Below, piece by piece: positions 32,112-44,176 of a stretch of DNA of 64,000 nt; positions within the stretch are counted from its first letter, which is position 1, and every line of letters starts with the position of its first letter. Source of the stretch: Diphasiastrum complanatum. Its lineage: Eukaryota; Streptophyta; Lycopodiopsida; Lycopodiales; Lycopodiaceae. A program made the position numbers and the translations under genes. The stretch lies in the NCBI GenBank assembly GCA_029204225.1, contig CM055094.1:27948107-28012106 (forward strand), in the 5' to 3' direction. The notes below the pieces were generated by a model, which did no database searches, was not told the DNA's origin, and saw only the letters and a program-made list of their open reading frames with translations.

Positions 32112-32660
32112 GAAGCATCAGAAAATAACTCTTGATTTCTCGACTCCGGAGCCACTCAGCACATGACCAGCCACATCGGCTGTTTTGAGTCCTATACGCC
32201 TCACAATACCAAAAAATATGTTCACTGGCCGCGACAATAGCACACATGCTATCAATTGTGAAGGCACACTAAGATTAAGTTTTCCAAATGATTGATTCAA
32301 GCTATTGTCGAATGTCCTCCATGTATTGAATCTTTCTACAAATATGCTGCCTGATATCATAATTACAGATTTAGGACATAAAGTAGAGTATGAATAAGAC
32401 CAATGTAAAGTAACCAATAGGACAAACAAGATCCTGGCACTCGAAAAGAGGCATGGATACTTGTATAAATTAAGTCATTGTTATTCTGCCTCTAATGAGG
32501 TTCTTAGTGCCTCTCTTTAAATCCATAAAAGTTTACTTTGGCATTACAGACTTGGTCATTTAGTTTAGAAGCAATTAGATCTAATAGATATTTAGTTGTC
32601 TTTAGGTAAATGGTTTTCAAATTGGACATGAAATTTCAACTTTGTTGCATGCGTTCATAA
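32112..32660 (+). pseudogene. Copia X1 protease and pre-integrase fragment
   Basis: Continues X1 beyond element V. The frame reads E-N-N-S, TGA, then FLDSGATQHMTSHIGC, the aspartic protease motif DSGA, and decays into stops. Nucleotide similarity to 56,120-56,560 continues through the GIDRSNKI-LALGKRH-like and LWHHRLGHL-like parts to about 32,660. The TGA at 32,133 is at the same place as in X2. Confidence 0.75.
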
Positions 32661-32665
32661 GAACT

Positions 32666-33371
32666 CTAACAAAAATTGTGAGAACTTTGGACTATACACA
32701 ATGCCCACTTTATGGCAATAGATTCAATAGTTGGATGGTGGCCTTGGTAGATACAAACTACAACACTTCTCCACTGCACTGAAAACATGGGATTGTATGT
32801 ACACAAAATTCTATCAACTATAAAAGAGCATAAAGCTTGAAATGAGGAGTTTTTTATTTTGAGCATGTTGAGACAACAATTTGAATCAAAAGGAAGATCC
32901 TCGTTAATAATGGATGAGCAAGCATGCACTGTTAGTGTAGGAAAAGTGTTGTTGGGTATACGAAACATCTCACAAAAATGTTTTGCATCAATACAACGAT
33001 GTATGTTTGACTAGGGCAAAACTAGGTCACTTGTAATTTCAAGCAATTCCTTTTCTTTTGAGAACTAGAATGGATGAAGTAGCACGGGGCAACATTTTAG
33101 CAACATGTCTTTGGCCTTCTACTATGAGACTAACAATATGGTGTATCTCATTGTGTTGGCAAAGGTGGAAATAAATGCACCCAAGAAAATATGCTTGAAT
33201 GACGTTTGCAAATTTCGGGTTATCAAAAAAAGGCCTATAGTCATGATAAGGTAGCAACAACAGTCGTGGAAAATCTTTGGAAATAGGTTGAGAGATAGTT
33301 GCTACAATTACAAGTTGATCCTCATCATTAAAAATATTTTTGAAAGGTAGGTGTATATGTGACGTAGCCAT
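32666..33371 (-). pseudogene. two adjacent unrecognised frames, possibly transposase-derived
   Basis: Frames at 33,371-33,039 and 32,968-32,666 lie in line on the minus strand. The second, extended upstream, reads FCEMFRIPNNTF, LKIKNSSFQALCSF, VQWRSVVVCIY and ESIAIKWALCIVQSS, which weakly recalls the start of PIF/Harbinger transposases (FRM-x3-F pattern and a helix-turn-helix). No DDE motif is seen. The first frame is unrecognised. Low confidence. Confidence 0.25.
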
Positions 33372-35125
33372 AAACTTGATTATGAAGGTAATATAACTAG
33401 ATGTGAACTTGGAACTGCAATTGAATTCTGCATTATGATTTATTGAATTAACTTGAAGTTTTGAAATTACATCCAGAAGATAATAATATGAATAAGCTTA
33501 CATGATTTCTCATCCAAGACTCGCTTTGTTGTTGTAGATGAATTCTTAGCCTCTGTCATCATAAACATGTGCAATATTCATTTGAATAGATGATAGTACA
33601 TTTTATATATTCAAGCAACTATTACATTTTATATTTGACTCAAATATTACCCAAAGGTTTGCTTGCTTGTAAATCTTGTTCAAATTGATGAAATTTTTCT
33701 ACAAATTACAAATACATTTGTGTTAAAATTAACTATTATTATCAAATCAATGACAAAAAATTTTAAATTTTAAATTCTAGTTTTTAACGTTACTATCAAT
33801 CAGTGGCAGTTTTATATCTACTGCTATGTGTTGCAACTCTGCTCTCCTCTATGAAATTAGCAATAGAAATAGTAAAATAAATTTGTTGTTATTTGATAGG
33901 CACTATTTTTAACATCATGAATTCAAATAAAAAATGTAATATTAACGTCATTAAAAAAGTCAACACCGCTATTTATTTGGCACACAAAAATCTCCATTTG
34001 AATTTATGAATATAGACATCCATATAATCAAGAGATACAAATCAAGTATGATTTTGATTAATAAAGAAGTGTTCAAGTAGAGTATGTATGGGGTTCGACA
34101 TATTTGCATGTGCATTCATAATCAACTATATTTCATGGAACTTGTTTTATATTTAGCCACCTAATTGAGTGCCTATTCAAGTTGTCTACTTTTTTGAAAC
34201 TAGAATTTCGAATATAAATATATTCATGAGAGTCCCACATGTAAAATGCACTGGGCTTTGCTTAAAAATCTGAAAAGCAACATGTTTTTTCTAAGAAGGA
34301 GACTTTCTAAAAAAGCTTCATCTTCTTGAAATTTCGTTGCAACTACTATTGTATTCATTATTTTACAATGAAGGTGAACGTTATTGTCTCAAAAATGATT
34401 TCTATATTTCATTTGTCACCTACATAAACTATATGTAGGAACAATATGTATATCACAAGTTTTAAAACCCGACACTTTTGATTATGGTTATTGTGGATGT
34501 GGGTGTCACAAAGCTTGAGGAGGGTTCCACTCTTGAGACCTGACTCAATGATACAGGAGGGCAGGATCCAGTGGTCCCAAAACAGCAGTTCTTGAAGAGA
34601 CAACACAAGGGCAAAGAGATTACAGTTCAGGATTTCATAGAGGATTGGCCAGATGATCTTTGAACAAGTTCACCACGTCCAGCCAAGCACACCATCCAGC
34701 GAAGCACCACGTCCAGCCAAGAGGAGTACGAGTTCTTGACTCCCACACCATATTCTGCGGCCCAAGGGATTAAGTATGCCCTTGCCCTTGTTTTTTCCTA
34801 CAGCATTGTAGTTTCAGTAGCCATGTTTTTGGTCTGGAATGTCATGCTTACTTTGGGTATCGACAAACTCTAGGTATTGAAAAATCCAGAATTTTCTGAG
34901 TCGAACCTGTATCGAGAATTTTTGAGTTTGTGTATTGAAATGATCAGATTCTAGGTATCGAAAAAATTTGAATACGAGTATCGCAAAATTTTGAATTTTT
35001 GAGACGATCAAGTATCAAAAAATTTTGTGTCTGGATTTCGATCTTTGGGTCGGACGAATTTGATATTGGATTTTTTCGATCTTCTGATCAAAAATTGATG
35101 CGCTTTGAAGGTCATGTGATACACT
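33372..35125. other. AT-rich DNA, no gene recognised
   Basis: No supported coding. 34,480-34,790 is less AT-rich, with the phrase CACGTCCAGCCAAG given twice (34,672 and 34,708). 34,856-35,020 contains about five copies of a GGTATCGAAAAA / GTATTGAAAA-like word; the same word recurs at 35,466-35,500. Confidence 0.4.
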
Positions 35126-35203
35126 AAGCTCACTGTTTATAACTATTGTCCAGTTTCAATTGTCGGCGATTGAAGCTAGACAATAGTTATAAACAATGAG
35201 CTT
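35126..35203. repeat. long hairpin (25-bp inverted repeat)
   Basis: Arms 35,126-35,150 and 35,179-35,203 match at 24 of 25 positions (AAGCTCACTGTTTATAACTA and its complement). A second stem TTCAAT/ATTGAA (35,155-35,160, 35,169-35,174) lies inside the 28-base loop, so the whole 78 bases can fold. It could be a small foldback element or a hairpin RNA locus. Confidence 0.8.
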
Positions 35204-36691
35204 TGTTTTAAAACAGGTCCTTAGCACTTTGTTGGAGAACCTAACTTTGGAGATTTTTCAAAACCCTAACTTGCACGTTTGTTGGCTCTATCTTAGTTCG
35301 TTGGATTTTTTGTCGAAAGTAGGAGTTCGTTGCTTCAGTCATTTGAGATGGCATGTAGCTAGATCATTCAAGCATATTTGATAAACTTCAAATAGGCGCA
35401 TTGATTTGCTGGTGGACAATCATTTTAAATGTCCTGTAGCTGGGTAGCAAAAATTTTGAATACTCTAGATATTGAAAAACTCTGGGTATCAAAACAATAT
35501 GATTATGGATTTCAAACTTTGTGTCAAAAAAGTCAATATTGAAATTTGTCAATATTGGATTGAGACCATAACTGATTTGTTGCTCTTTCATAAACCTTCC
35601 AAAACATATTATTCGATTCCAAAAACATTCGATAAACAAAAATTTTGCATTAAAAAAAATCCAATCTCAAAATTTTCGATTCCAAACAAATTTACTGAGC
35701 TTCAATAGGCGTTCTTTAAAAACTATTTTAAACGACAATTAACTTTAAACTCACTTTTGAGGGAGTGTAAGAACTATGGCTAGAAATCCATTGAGAGGTC
35801 AACTGGAAGGAAAGGTGGTGGTGACATCGATAGATGGTGTGGATGATAGAATAGATATGGGAGTGGATGAAGAAGAAGGCTGATTTCCCAATACTTGTAC
35901 TTCCTATCTGGTAAAGGATCTTTGTCGTGAGTGAGGTACTTCTTCTGATTGAGTCGCTTTGGATTGCTCATCTGTCTTCTTAGCCTTGTTGTTGTCGTCT
36001 TTGGTTTTGTGACCTTGGTTGGTGATGTTGTTGCTGACAATGAGGCTGCTTCAGTGGATGCAAGGAGATCCACTCTCTCCCCTCCCCCCCCAAAATCTGT
36101 TGGTGGGGATGTTGTTACTAGCGGCCTGCATGCTCAAGGTCGGATCGTCATTTGGAACATGCAGTTGAAACACATTGAACATGCAACTGGACAAAATTTT
36201 AACTAAATTTGTCTCAAACTTGCTATAGTCGACTCGAAAACTAATATGGCAGTGAGATGCATGAATCAACTCGGAAGTGGCATGGATTTTGGGATATGCT
36301 AAAAAATCCTAAACTTTGGACAAGGTGATTTGAAGATGGATAGATGAATGAAAATGCATTTTTGAGATACACTACAAGATTTTTCTAGTTCAATGGCTAT
36401 CCTTGATAAAAGCAAATCTTGAAAAAATAGATGCATTTTTGAAAAAAAAAACTATCAAATCAAAAAAAGACAAAAAAATAAACAAGGAAGATACCATCTT
36501 TACAGAGAGTGAAAACTGTAGAGCACTTGTCAAACAAAAAGTCATTCATCAACATTGACATGTCACCTAGATAGTTGCAATTTTCATTAGAGTCAGAGTA
36601 AAAACTCTAACATGTTTTTGTGAACAAGGCGGGATTGGTAACACTAATTTATCATCAGTGATAGCAGATGTTGTAAGATATAGCTTGAAAT
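35204..36691. other. no gene recognised
   Basis: Several open frames of under 100 codons on both strands around 35,780-36,210; the minus frame is Pro/Thr/Ser-rich, the plus frame has a hydrophobic start (LLICLLSLVVVVFGFVTLVG). None has a recognisable family. 36,420-36,490 is A-rich. Confidence 0.35.
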
Positions 36692-37456
36692 TCTATAGTG
36701 GGTTTCTTTCCTTGCCTAACCTCAAACCAAGATCTAATTAATCTAGCATCAAAGAGACGAAGTTAGCTGTCACGCATAGATTCGTTCCCATGAGAGCGAT
36801 AGTATAGTTCATATTTCAACATGAATGGAGGATTCACATCTAACTCTAACATCCATTAACCCTAAACATTAACACTACATCCACTAACACTACGATCCAT
36901 TAACACTACGCATCCACAATAAGATTGCTTACTCTTTCTCTCTCTCCCTTTCTCTCTCATAAAAAGTATAATAACATACAATCCCAATAACAATCAGATC
37001 CAACAATTAGCAAAATCCAAAAAAAGCATGAGAGATGGAGGAAAAGTGATAGAGAGCAAGGACATTCATCAATCGATTTCTAAAGATAACCAATTTGCTT
37101 TATTGAAATGAGGAAATGAACATGTGTAGGAACTCGAGTTGGTCCCTTTTTATAATAGAGAGGAGGACCCTGGCCTCTGAATCTTATTGGTCCATTTCTG
37201 CCTCCCTAATTATTCAAATTTAAAAAAGAGTGGGAACCATCCAAATTGGAGAGAAACCCAACTTTATTCACTAACTTGACATTTAGGCCCTGCGACATTA
37301 AAAATCCCCCAAAAAGGCCTAAAGTCCTTTTATTAACTTGTAACTAATCAAATAGCTATGTGATCATCGGGTTGGACTTACACACGCAGGGTGCCAAATC
37401 CCTCTTACTTATTAACTAGGGTTAGGGTTGCCTTGGGATCCGCAAACCCTCCAATA
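36692..37456 (-). repeat. 3' LTR of the Gypsy element (or an adjacent related LTR)
   Basis: About 765 bases. On the minus strand a purine-rich run (TTTTGGTGGGAGATAC) precedes the LTR start TATTGGAGGGTTTGCGG, which ends CCCACTATAGA. It is the only nearly full copy of this LTR; the two halves at 16.6 and 19.4 kb match it. A second copy beside the gag of the Gypsy element is not seen, so linkage to that element rests on orientation and position. Confidence 0.65.
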
Positions 37457-40407
37457 GTATCTCCCACCAAAACTGGTGGCGGTCCCACAACACCTACAAG
37501 ATGCAGTTATTGGGGACTTTTATTGGCTTTGCGCCGAATCTTTATTAAATGGTACTGCACCTTCTCCATAAATTCGAGACGGGCAGTATTAAATTTCAAA
37601 TTATGGGGCAAAAAACAACGATGGGCTCCTGCAATCCACTTTGAGGTCGTCCAAGATGTGAAGCGCGATTCCCAGGAGCCTCCCATCATTGTTGGATGCA
37701 ACCGACAACTGATCTTTGATATTCTCTGAGGCCATCGGCTTATTTGGATCGAATGCCAGAGGAGGGAGGCAAACGTCCCATCTGGTTGCCACTGATGCCA
37801 ACAGAGTTAAATCTTTTGCAAACAGTGTCGATTGTCACACCGTGGGATCTGGAGAGTGGACATACTCTCACTGGTACGCTTGTAAGGCCCGCTGAAAATC
37901 TACTGATATTGTCTAGTTGTAGGACTGATGGATGATTGGACAATTGGGCGTATGGATTGTGATCTTGTCCATAGCCAATCCCAAATCTTTCCATTTATTC
38001 CTTCTCGACATTGGCACATAATAGGGATCTACCCGCAATTGGCTAGGGTTGGCCACAAACTCCTGATTGATTTCAAAGTTTTCTCAAAAACGGTAATTCT
38101 CCATGTCGGCTGCTCTCCCAATGCAAGTATTTTATCCACTTCTTTGTCGGCCTCTATCTCGGAGGCCTTGAACTTAAGGACCCATCCACCACACGAGGAC
38201 TCATGTGGATGTTGGTTTAAGAAATTTTGAATCTGGTCCCCGACGCTGATGGGGCTTCTGAATAGCGGTGTGGTCCTTGATGAGGATGGACCCAGTTGCA
38301 CTGTCAGAAAAACTGGCGGTTGTTCTTGTATTTCTGGAGCTCTCCCCAAGTCCATGCTCGAATCCAGCCCTGTATCCATTGGTACATCCTCTTGGTGCGT
38401 AGGGGAGAATTGTGGCATGACCGGTATGGGGATTTGTGGTCCGGCTTCCAACACCTGAGCGACTGCTTTTTCATAGGCACTGATGGTTTTTTTAGCCTTT
38501 GCCAACTCAGTTGAAACTGCTCCTTTGAATCTGTAAGCGGCCTTGGAATCCTTGAAGGCCACTTTGTACGTTTCCACTTTCTTGAACAAATAAGCGATCT
38601 CCGTCAGAGTGACTGGATGATCTGGTATTTGCGTCTGAAAATATGCATCACACTCAAGGGTGGTTGCATTCAATTCACCTTGGAGACGTGTGCGTACCTG
38701 CTCCGCCATCTGTAGTTGACCTTTTAGCAGCTGCACCTGTTGCTTTGAATCCTACACGGCCTTGTCCACCTGATCCTATGCGGTTGTCAGGGCATTTTGT
38801 AGGGGGCTGACGTATTCTTTGAGGCGATCAGCGTGGTGTTGTGCCATCTTTTTTTCAGCTTCAGATTTGTCTTCTACTGCTTGGCGATCTTTAATTCCCT
38901 ATCCAGCTAGACAATCTTCTAGCTCATGAGAGTGTATTATGAAATTCTCTACTCCATTTCTTTTTTCTTGTCAAGCATAGATTGGATCACTTGCGCAAGG
39001 CTTGAGACCAAACCGAGAGCATCACCAGAATCTACTACTGGGGAGGTGACAGCAGCAGGAGGACATAATGGTATTGTCCTTGGTTGGCGTGAAATAGGTG
39101 CCAGTACTTCTTCTTCTTCAAAAACATCTTTTTCTTCAAAACCCTCAGGCACGGTGGCGTCGAATTGCTTCCATGATTTCATAGCTTGGTCGACCCGAAG
39201 TGTGGCTGGGCTGTCTTCAGCTTGAAGTTGTTGGCTTGAGTCTTCAACACCGACAGTAGTATCATGGATTTGTTTGAATCCTCTTTCAGGGGATTGGAGT
39301 TCAATGGGCACAGGGCTCTGGGACATTTCAAAATCTTCGGAGGCCCCAAGGGGGTTGGAATCATCAAACATATCCATGAAATACTGTGTGTTTGGTGATA
39401 TAGCTTCGATGTGCAGGGGTGAGGCGACCTGGGCAGCTGTGATGGGAATGGTAGCCCCAATGGTCACAGACTGTCCTTGAGTGGAAGCAGAGGCGAGAGG
39501 AGCATCAGAGGCAGGGGGAATAGGAAGTTCAGTGCGAACAACAGTAGGGGGTGGAAGCGCAGCTGACGATGTATGCCTAGTACGACGTCGTGACGTGGAA
39601 GGCGAGTCAGGAATGATGATCTCGTTGCATGGATGACGTCGACTATGTGAACTGGAGGCCTGGTGGGACGACTTGGCTGGTGCTTCTTCATAGACCGAAA
39701 GCATAGAATCCAAGTGGAAGCCATGGATTTTGTTTTCTAGGTGAGAGGCGGCTAAAAGAGACAACAAGGAACCAAAAACAAACTGCTGCTTAGTATTGCT
39801 CTTAATAGCTCATTTGAGCTCACCAGAAACAGTCTTGAACCAATTATACGGTTCAAGAGGGGCTTTGGCTAGCTTGGTATAAGACTCAACTATCCTATGG
39901 AGGATCTGTGAAGTGATGTGGTCTTTCTTGAGGTTGCCAACCATCAGGAAGTTATTCAGTAGCTGGGCAGCAGCGTGTATGATAGACTCAGTGATGGCAT
40001 CGAGGAGGTATCCGTCATTGGTCCAGTGCAGATCGTTGGTTAGGTCAATGTAAGGCTTTATGGCCTGTTTGGGCTGTTTATGGTTGGGTGAGGCTTGTGT
40101 ACCTAACTATGCCTATAGCAGCAAGGGCGGCCTCAGTGACGTGCACCTTGTGTGTTGCTCTCTAAAAGGTGATATAGAATTTGAATTTCTCTTCCTTCCA
40201 CGTACTGAAGGCAAGAGTGATGAAATCCATGTTGATTCTCCCAGAAAAGGCTCTCTCATGAATACCCATTGCGGTAAGTAGAGGCTCCGCAAGGGTCATC
40301 CATTGAGTGACCATGCTTGTGCTAGGAAGTATCATGATGTCCGTCGCAGATGGGAGATCACGATGGATAGTATAACGTGGAGACTAGGAAGTATCTATGG
40401 AAGACAT
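37457..40407 (-). pseudogene. extra ORF downstream of Gypsy integrase (coiled-coil protein), broken
   Basis: Minus-strand reading from ATG 40,407 (MSSIDTS, then TAG) continues through frames with MVTQWMTLAEPLLTAMGIHE, passes into the 272-codon frame 39,767-38,949 (Ser/Pro-rich with an acidic end FEEKDVFEEEEVLAPI) and the 235-codon frame 38,736-38,029 (RTRLQGELNATTLECDAYF, ELAKAKKTISAYEKAVAQV, likely coiled coil). Frameshifts separate the parts. 38,028-37,457 has shorter unrecognised frames. Extra ORFs on the pol strand between integrase and 3' LTR are known in the Tat lineage of plant Gypsy elements; function is unknown. It could also be a separate captured gene. Confidence 0.5.
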
Positions 40408-41229
40408 GATGATCAGAAATGAAAAGTAAGACACGCGAAAGTATATCAGAAAGCAGTTCAGAAAATTTGGAAGGCTTTGGTAGCAGAAAAAGTTTGCAAG
40501 AGCTTCGTTAGCACAAGTGAGGAATGAATCGAATTCAACCAACTTATAGGTGAATTTGGTGGATCCATTACACTGAATATTAGTTTGGCTGATCAGTTCT
40601 AAACCAAAATTTGTAGGCATGTACAGTACTGTGAAAATAGGCTATAAAAATCTCGGCGAAGATTTCTGGGAATCTGAACCTATCAGGCGAACGTTTTTCA
40701 AGGCTGGCAAAGGATGAACCTTCGGCCAAGAGGGTCCTTCGCCTAAGTACTGTCATAAATGCATTTTTTCACAATATGAACCTATAGCCAATCTAATTTT
40801 GACATTTAAGACCATCCAGCATGTTAGCGAAGGTCCATAATGAGGATAAGATACTCGGCGAAGGTTCCCAAAATGACATATTGTTGATCATTTGCCTAGC
40901 TCCAAAAATGGATTTTTCCTGGCCAAGAACCTTTGCCCACCTCAAATTAGATAAATCTAAAGTGGATGTATAGTTTGAGAGCTCAACGAATGTTTCTGAT
41001 ACTATATAGGCCAAATCTGACCAAAACAGTGATTTTCTAAGTCATTTTTCATCAAAAATCTTGTTCTTTTTTCCCATGCTGATGATTTTTTTGACTTTTG
41101 CTCATTAGTCTTTTCTCATTTTTTTTTTTACTATCTTTTTCAAAAAAAAACTCTGAACAATCAAATATTGAAAACAACAAATTGAAAAACAAATAATTTA
41201 AAAAATCCTTGAGATCAAGCTTGTTGATC
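40408..41229. other. spacer between extra ORF and integrase
   Basis: No coding recognised. Contains GGCGAAGGTTC-like repeats (40,650-40,880) resembling those at 21.9-22.3 kb, and long A/T runs at 41,110-41,160. Confidence 0.4.
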
Positions 41230-42612
41230 TGGCAGAGTAGGCTACCACAACTTGCATAATAGGCTGCCATTCACCAGAGTATCAAATCGTATTCCGTCCA
41301 AGTGCTCAAGGATTACTGCACCATAGTTTAAGATTTCCTACACTTTATACGGGCCTTCACCAATAAACTTCAGTTTTCCCTTGATTAGCTTGGTTTTGTA
41401 CATCAATACAAGATCTCTTGCTTTCAGATCCTTTTTGTGCAATCGACGATCGTGCCATGCCTTGTGGCGAGCTTTCTCTATTGCTAATGCATGAACTGTC
41501 ATCAATCGGATTTCACATAATTTGTGCAATGCTTCATGACGTAGTTGTAAAAACTTATCATCATTTAACCGTTCTGTTGTCGCTATGCGTAAAGATGGGA
41601 TTAAAAATTCAATCGACATGACAGTATCTTGACCATAAACCAATTGAAAGGGTGTTTGATTTGTACTATTTTTGTAAGCGGTTCTGAATGCTCATAATGT
41701 TGCATGAAGTTTTTCAATCAGACCGACTTGCTTCAACTGTCTTCGTCATAATAGTACAGAGAATCTTATTGGAAGATTCAACTTGGCCATTTCCTCTGGG
41801 ATAGTAAGGAGTGCTAAATCTATGTATCACAAAAAAATCTTCCAGTAAGCACTTTATTGTTTGATTAACAAAGTGTGTAACCCAATCACTGACAATCTCG
41901 ATCGGACATCCAAATCTGATTATAATATTTTCATAGAGAAACCTGGCCGTAGATTTTGCATCAGCAACTTTGACAGCTTTGGCTTCAACCCACTTGGTCA
42001 TATCATCAGTTGCTACGATAATGTATCGAGCCTGAGATCCTTGCACGACAGGATCAAGAGGACCAACATAATCCAGTCCCCATTTTTCAAACGGTGATAA
42101 AACAAGATGCAAGGGTTCATAGTTGTTCTAGTAGGCCGTCGTGTTTGCTGGCAAACATCACATGTCTGAATAAAATTTTCTGTGTCCTTATGAAGCGTAG
42201 GCCACCAACAACCTGATTGCAAAAGTTTGCGAATAGTAATATCTGTAGAGAAGTGTCCTTTGCCCATGCCATCATGTGAAAACATGATTAAATCTGGTAC
42301 TTCATGTGGTAAAACACATCTACGTAGAATATTGTCTGATCCACGATGATACAATTGTCCTGCAATCAATTGATAAGGTTGAGCCTTATGAATCAATTGC
42401 CTCTTATGTACTTTTGTCAAAGAGTCATTTGGTTGTCCTAGCATCAAGTACTCAACAATATCTGCTGCCCATTCAGGTACTGCTTCTACATAGAAAAATG
42501 CAGCATCTGGTAATTCATCATCCACTTCAGTGTTAACTGGTGTGGATTTGATTCGCGTAACGTGATCGGCTATATATGTGCTTCTCCTTTCGAACCACAA
42601 TTCGAAAGTCAA
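41230..42612 (-). pseudogene. Gypsy integrase
   Basis: Minus strand: zinc-binding segment CWWPTLHKDTENFIQTCDVC (about 42,220-42,140), catalytic core with WGLDYVGPLD, IVATDDMTKW, VSDWVTHFVN and NGQVESSNK (about 42,085-41,740), then the C-terminal part KDLVLMY-like KARDLVLMYKTKLIKGKL and GEGPYKV (41,430-41,340). There are frameshifts near 42,110 and 41,700 and a stop before the last LEHLDGIRFDTLVNGS piece. It inserts element cDNA into host DNA. A scrap of this region also lies at 10,551-10,659. Confidence 0.85.
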
Positions 42613-44164
42613 ATTCAGTCAATAATAATAACCATATTGCATGTCTTGTTTACCAAGTAAAGTAATGGTTGGTGGTTCGTATAAAATGCAAAGTGCGTTT
42701 CCATGAGGTAGTCACAAAATTTTCGAATTGAAAAAATCATGGCTAACGCTTATGTTGTTGAATAATTCTTCTTTGGATTTGTAAGCTGTTTGCTTGCAAA
42801 TCGTATAGGATAATCTTTCTTATAATCACCTGGCTGCGTCAAAACTGATCCACTGGCATATTTGGAGGCATCCGTGTGAACATGAAATTCAATCGTCCAA
42901 TCTGGAGAACGCAGTATTGGTGCTGAAAGTTAATATATTTTTTTAAGTTTTCAAAGGCTTCTAACGCCTCTACTGTCCAAATAGGAACAATGGTCAGTTT
43001 GTATATAGGTCGTGCTAAATCCACAAAGAAGATAATAAAAATGCGATAGTAGTTCGCATGATCCATAAACACATAAACTCCACGAATCGTTGTTGGCGGT
43101 GGCAATTCCACAATAATCTTGATTTTAGAATAATATGTGGCAATACCATGTCTCGATATCACATGTCCAAGCACAACTCCGTGGAGAACCCATATCTGGC
43201 ATTTTTCTAGATTTAGAAAAATTTGATATTTGCGACATCTTTCAAATACTTTCTCCAATCGATCCAGGTGGTCTGCATCTATACTATGGACTCCCAGGTC
43301 ATCCAAGAAAATTTCAAAAAAATTTTGTAGATAATTATTAAAAGAAAATTGCATTACTCTTTGGAATGAACTTGGTGCATTACAGAGTCCAAACAACATT
43401 ACTTTGTAATAGGTGCCACATTCTGTTGCAAAAGCGATTTTGTGGCGATCTGCAGGTGCAATCTTAACCTGGTTATAACCACTAAATCCATCCAGAAAAC
43501 TATAAGCTTCCGCTCCAGCACGACGATCCAAGATGCTTTCAGCAAAAGGTAACGTGAAGTGATCCTTTCACGTCACTTTGTTCAAAGCCTTGAAATTCAC
43601 ACAAATTCTCAATTTTCCATTCTTCTTAGGGACAATGACAATCGATGAGATCCATTTGGTATGCTTGATCTCATAAATGAAATCGGCGTCAAGCAGTCTT
43701 TGAAGTTTTTTCTTTATCAGATCCGCAACATTAGGATTACAATGATAGAACTTTGTAAACTTTGGAACTGCATCAGGTTCTAAAGGTATGGTATGTTCAA
43801 TAACTGACGTCGAAATACCCTTTAGATTTTGATAAGTCCATGTAAAGCAATCTTGATACTTAATAAGTAACATGCGGAGTGCTTGATATTGTTCAGGATT
43901 AAGTTGTGATCCAACTTGTACAATCTTTTCTGGTTCTCCTGGCTCAGCAAGATTCATTGGCTGTGTCCTAGCTGGGCCATCGTAAACATCTTTCGATTCT
44001 GGCACATGTTCTTCGGGTTCACGATGCGCTTTAGGTAACATGATAACCACATCATCTAGTGTATAACGTTTAAAATGCTCAAGCATATCATGCTGGACTA
44101 CATCTACTTGTTCCTTTTCAAAAGGACTTGTCTTGGATCTTCGCTTAGCCTTCTTAGCATGCAT
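42613..44164 (-). pseudogene. Gypsy reverse transcriptase and RNase H
   Basis: 44,164-43,568 carries VGSQLNPEQYQALRMLLIKY, QDCFTWTYQNLKGI, EHTIPLEPDA and IVIVPKKNGKLRICVNFKAL; after a frameshift 43,531-42,839 carries FLDGFSGYNQVKIAPADRHK, the active site FLDD at about 43,300, and LEKCQIWVLHGVVLGH. The YQD-F-W-Y-LKGI stretch is typical of the Tat lineage. RNase H is only readable in pieces (42,838-42,613) with several stops. It copies genomic RNA to DNA; inactive as it stands. Confidence 0.85.
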
Positions 44165-44176
44165 TGATCGTGGAGG

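Noticed and set aside
35949-36206. Plus-strand frame with a hydrophobic N-terminus that resembles a signal peptide
   Set aside because: Only 85 codons, overlaps an equally long minus-strand frame, no homology recognised and no supporting gene structure.
38926-39225. Plus-strand frames across 38-39.5 kb (Ser/Thr-rich)
   Set aside because: They are antisense to longer minus-strand frames with coherent composition and coiled-coil pattern in the pol orientation.
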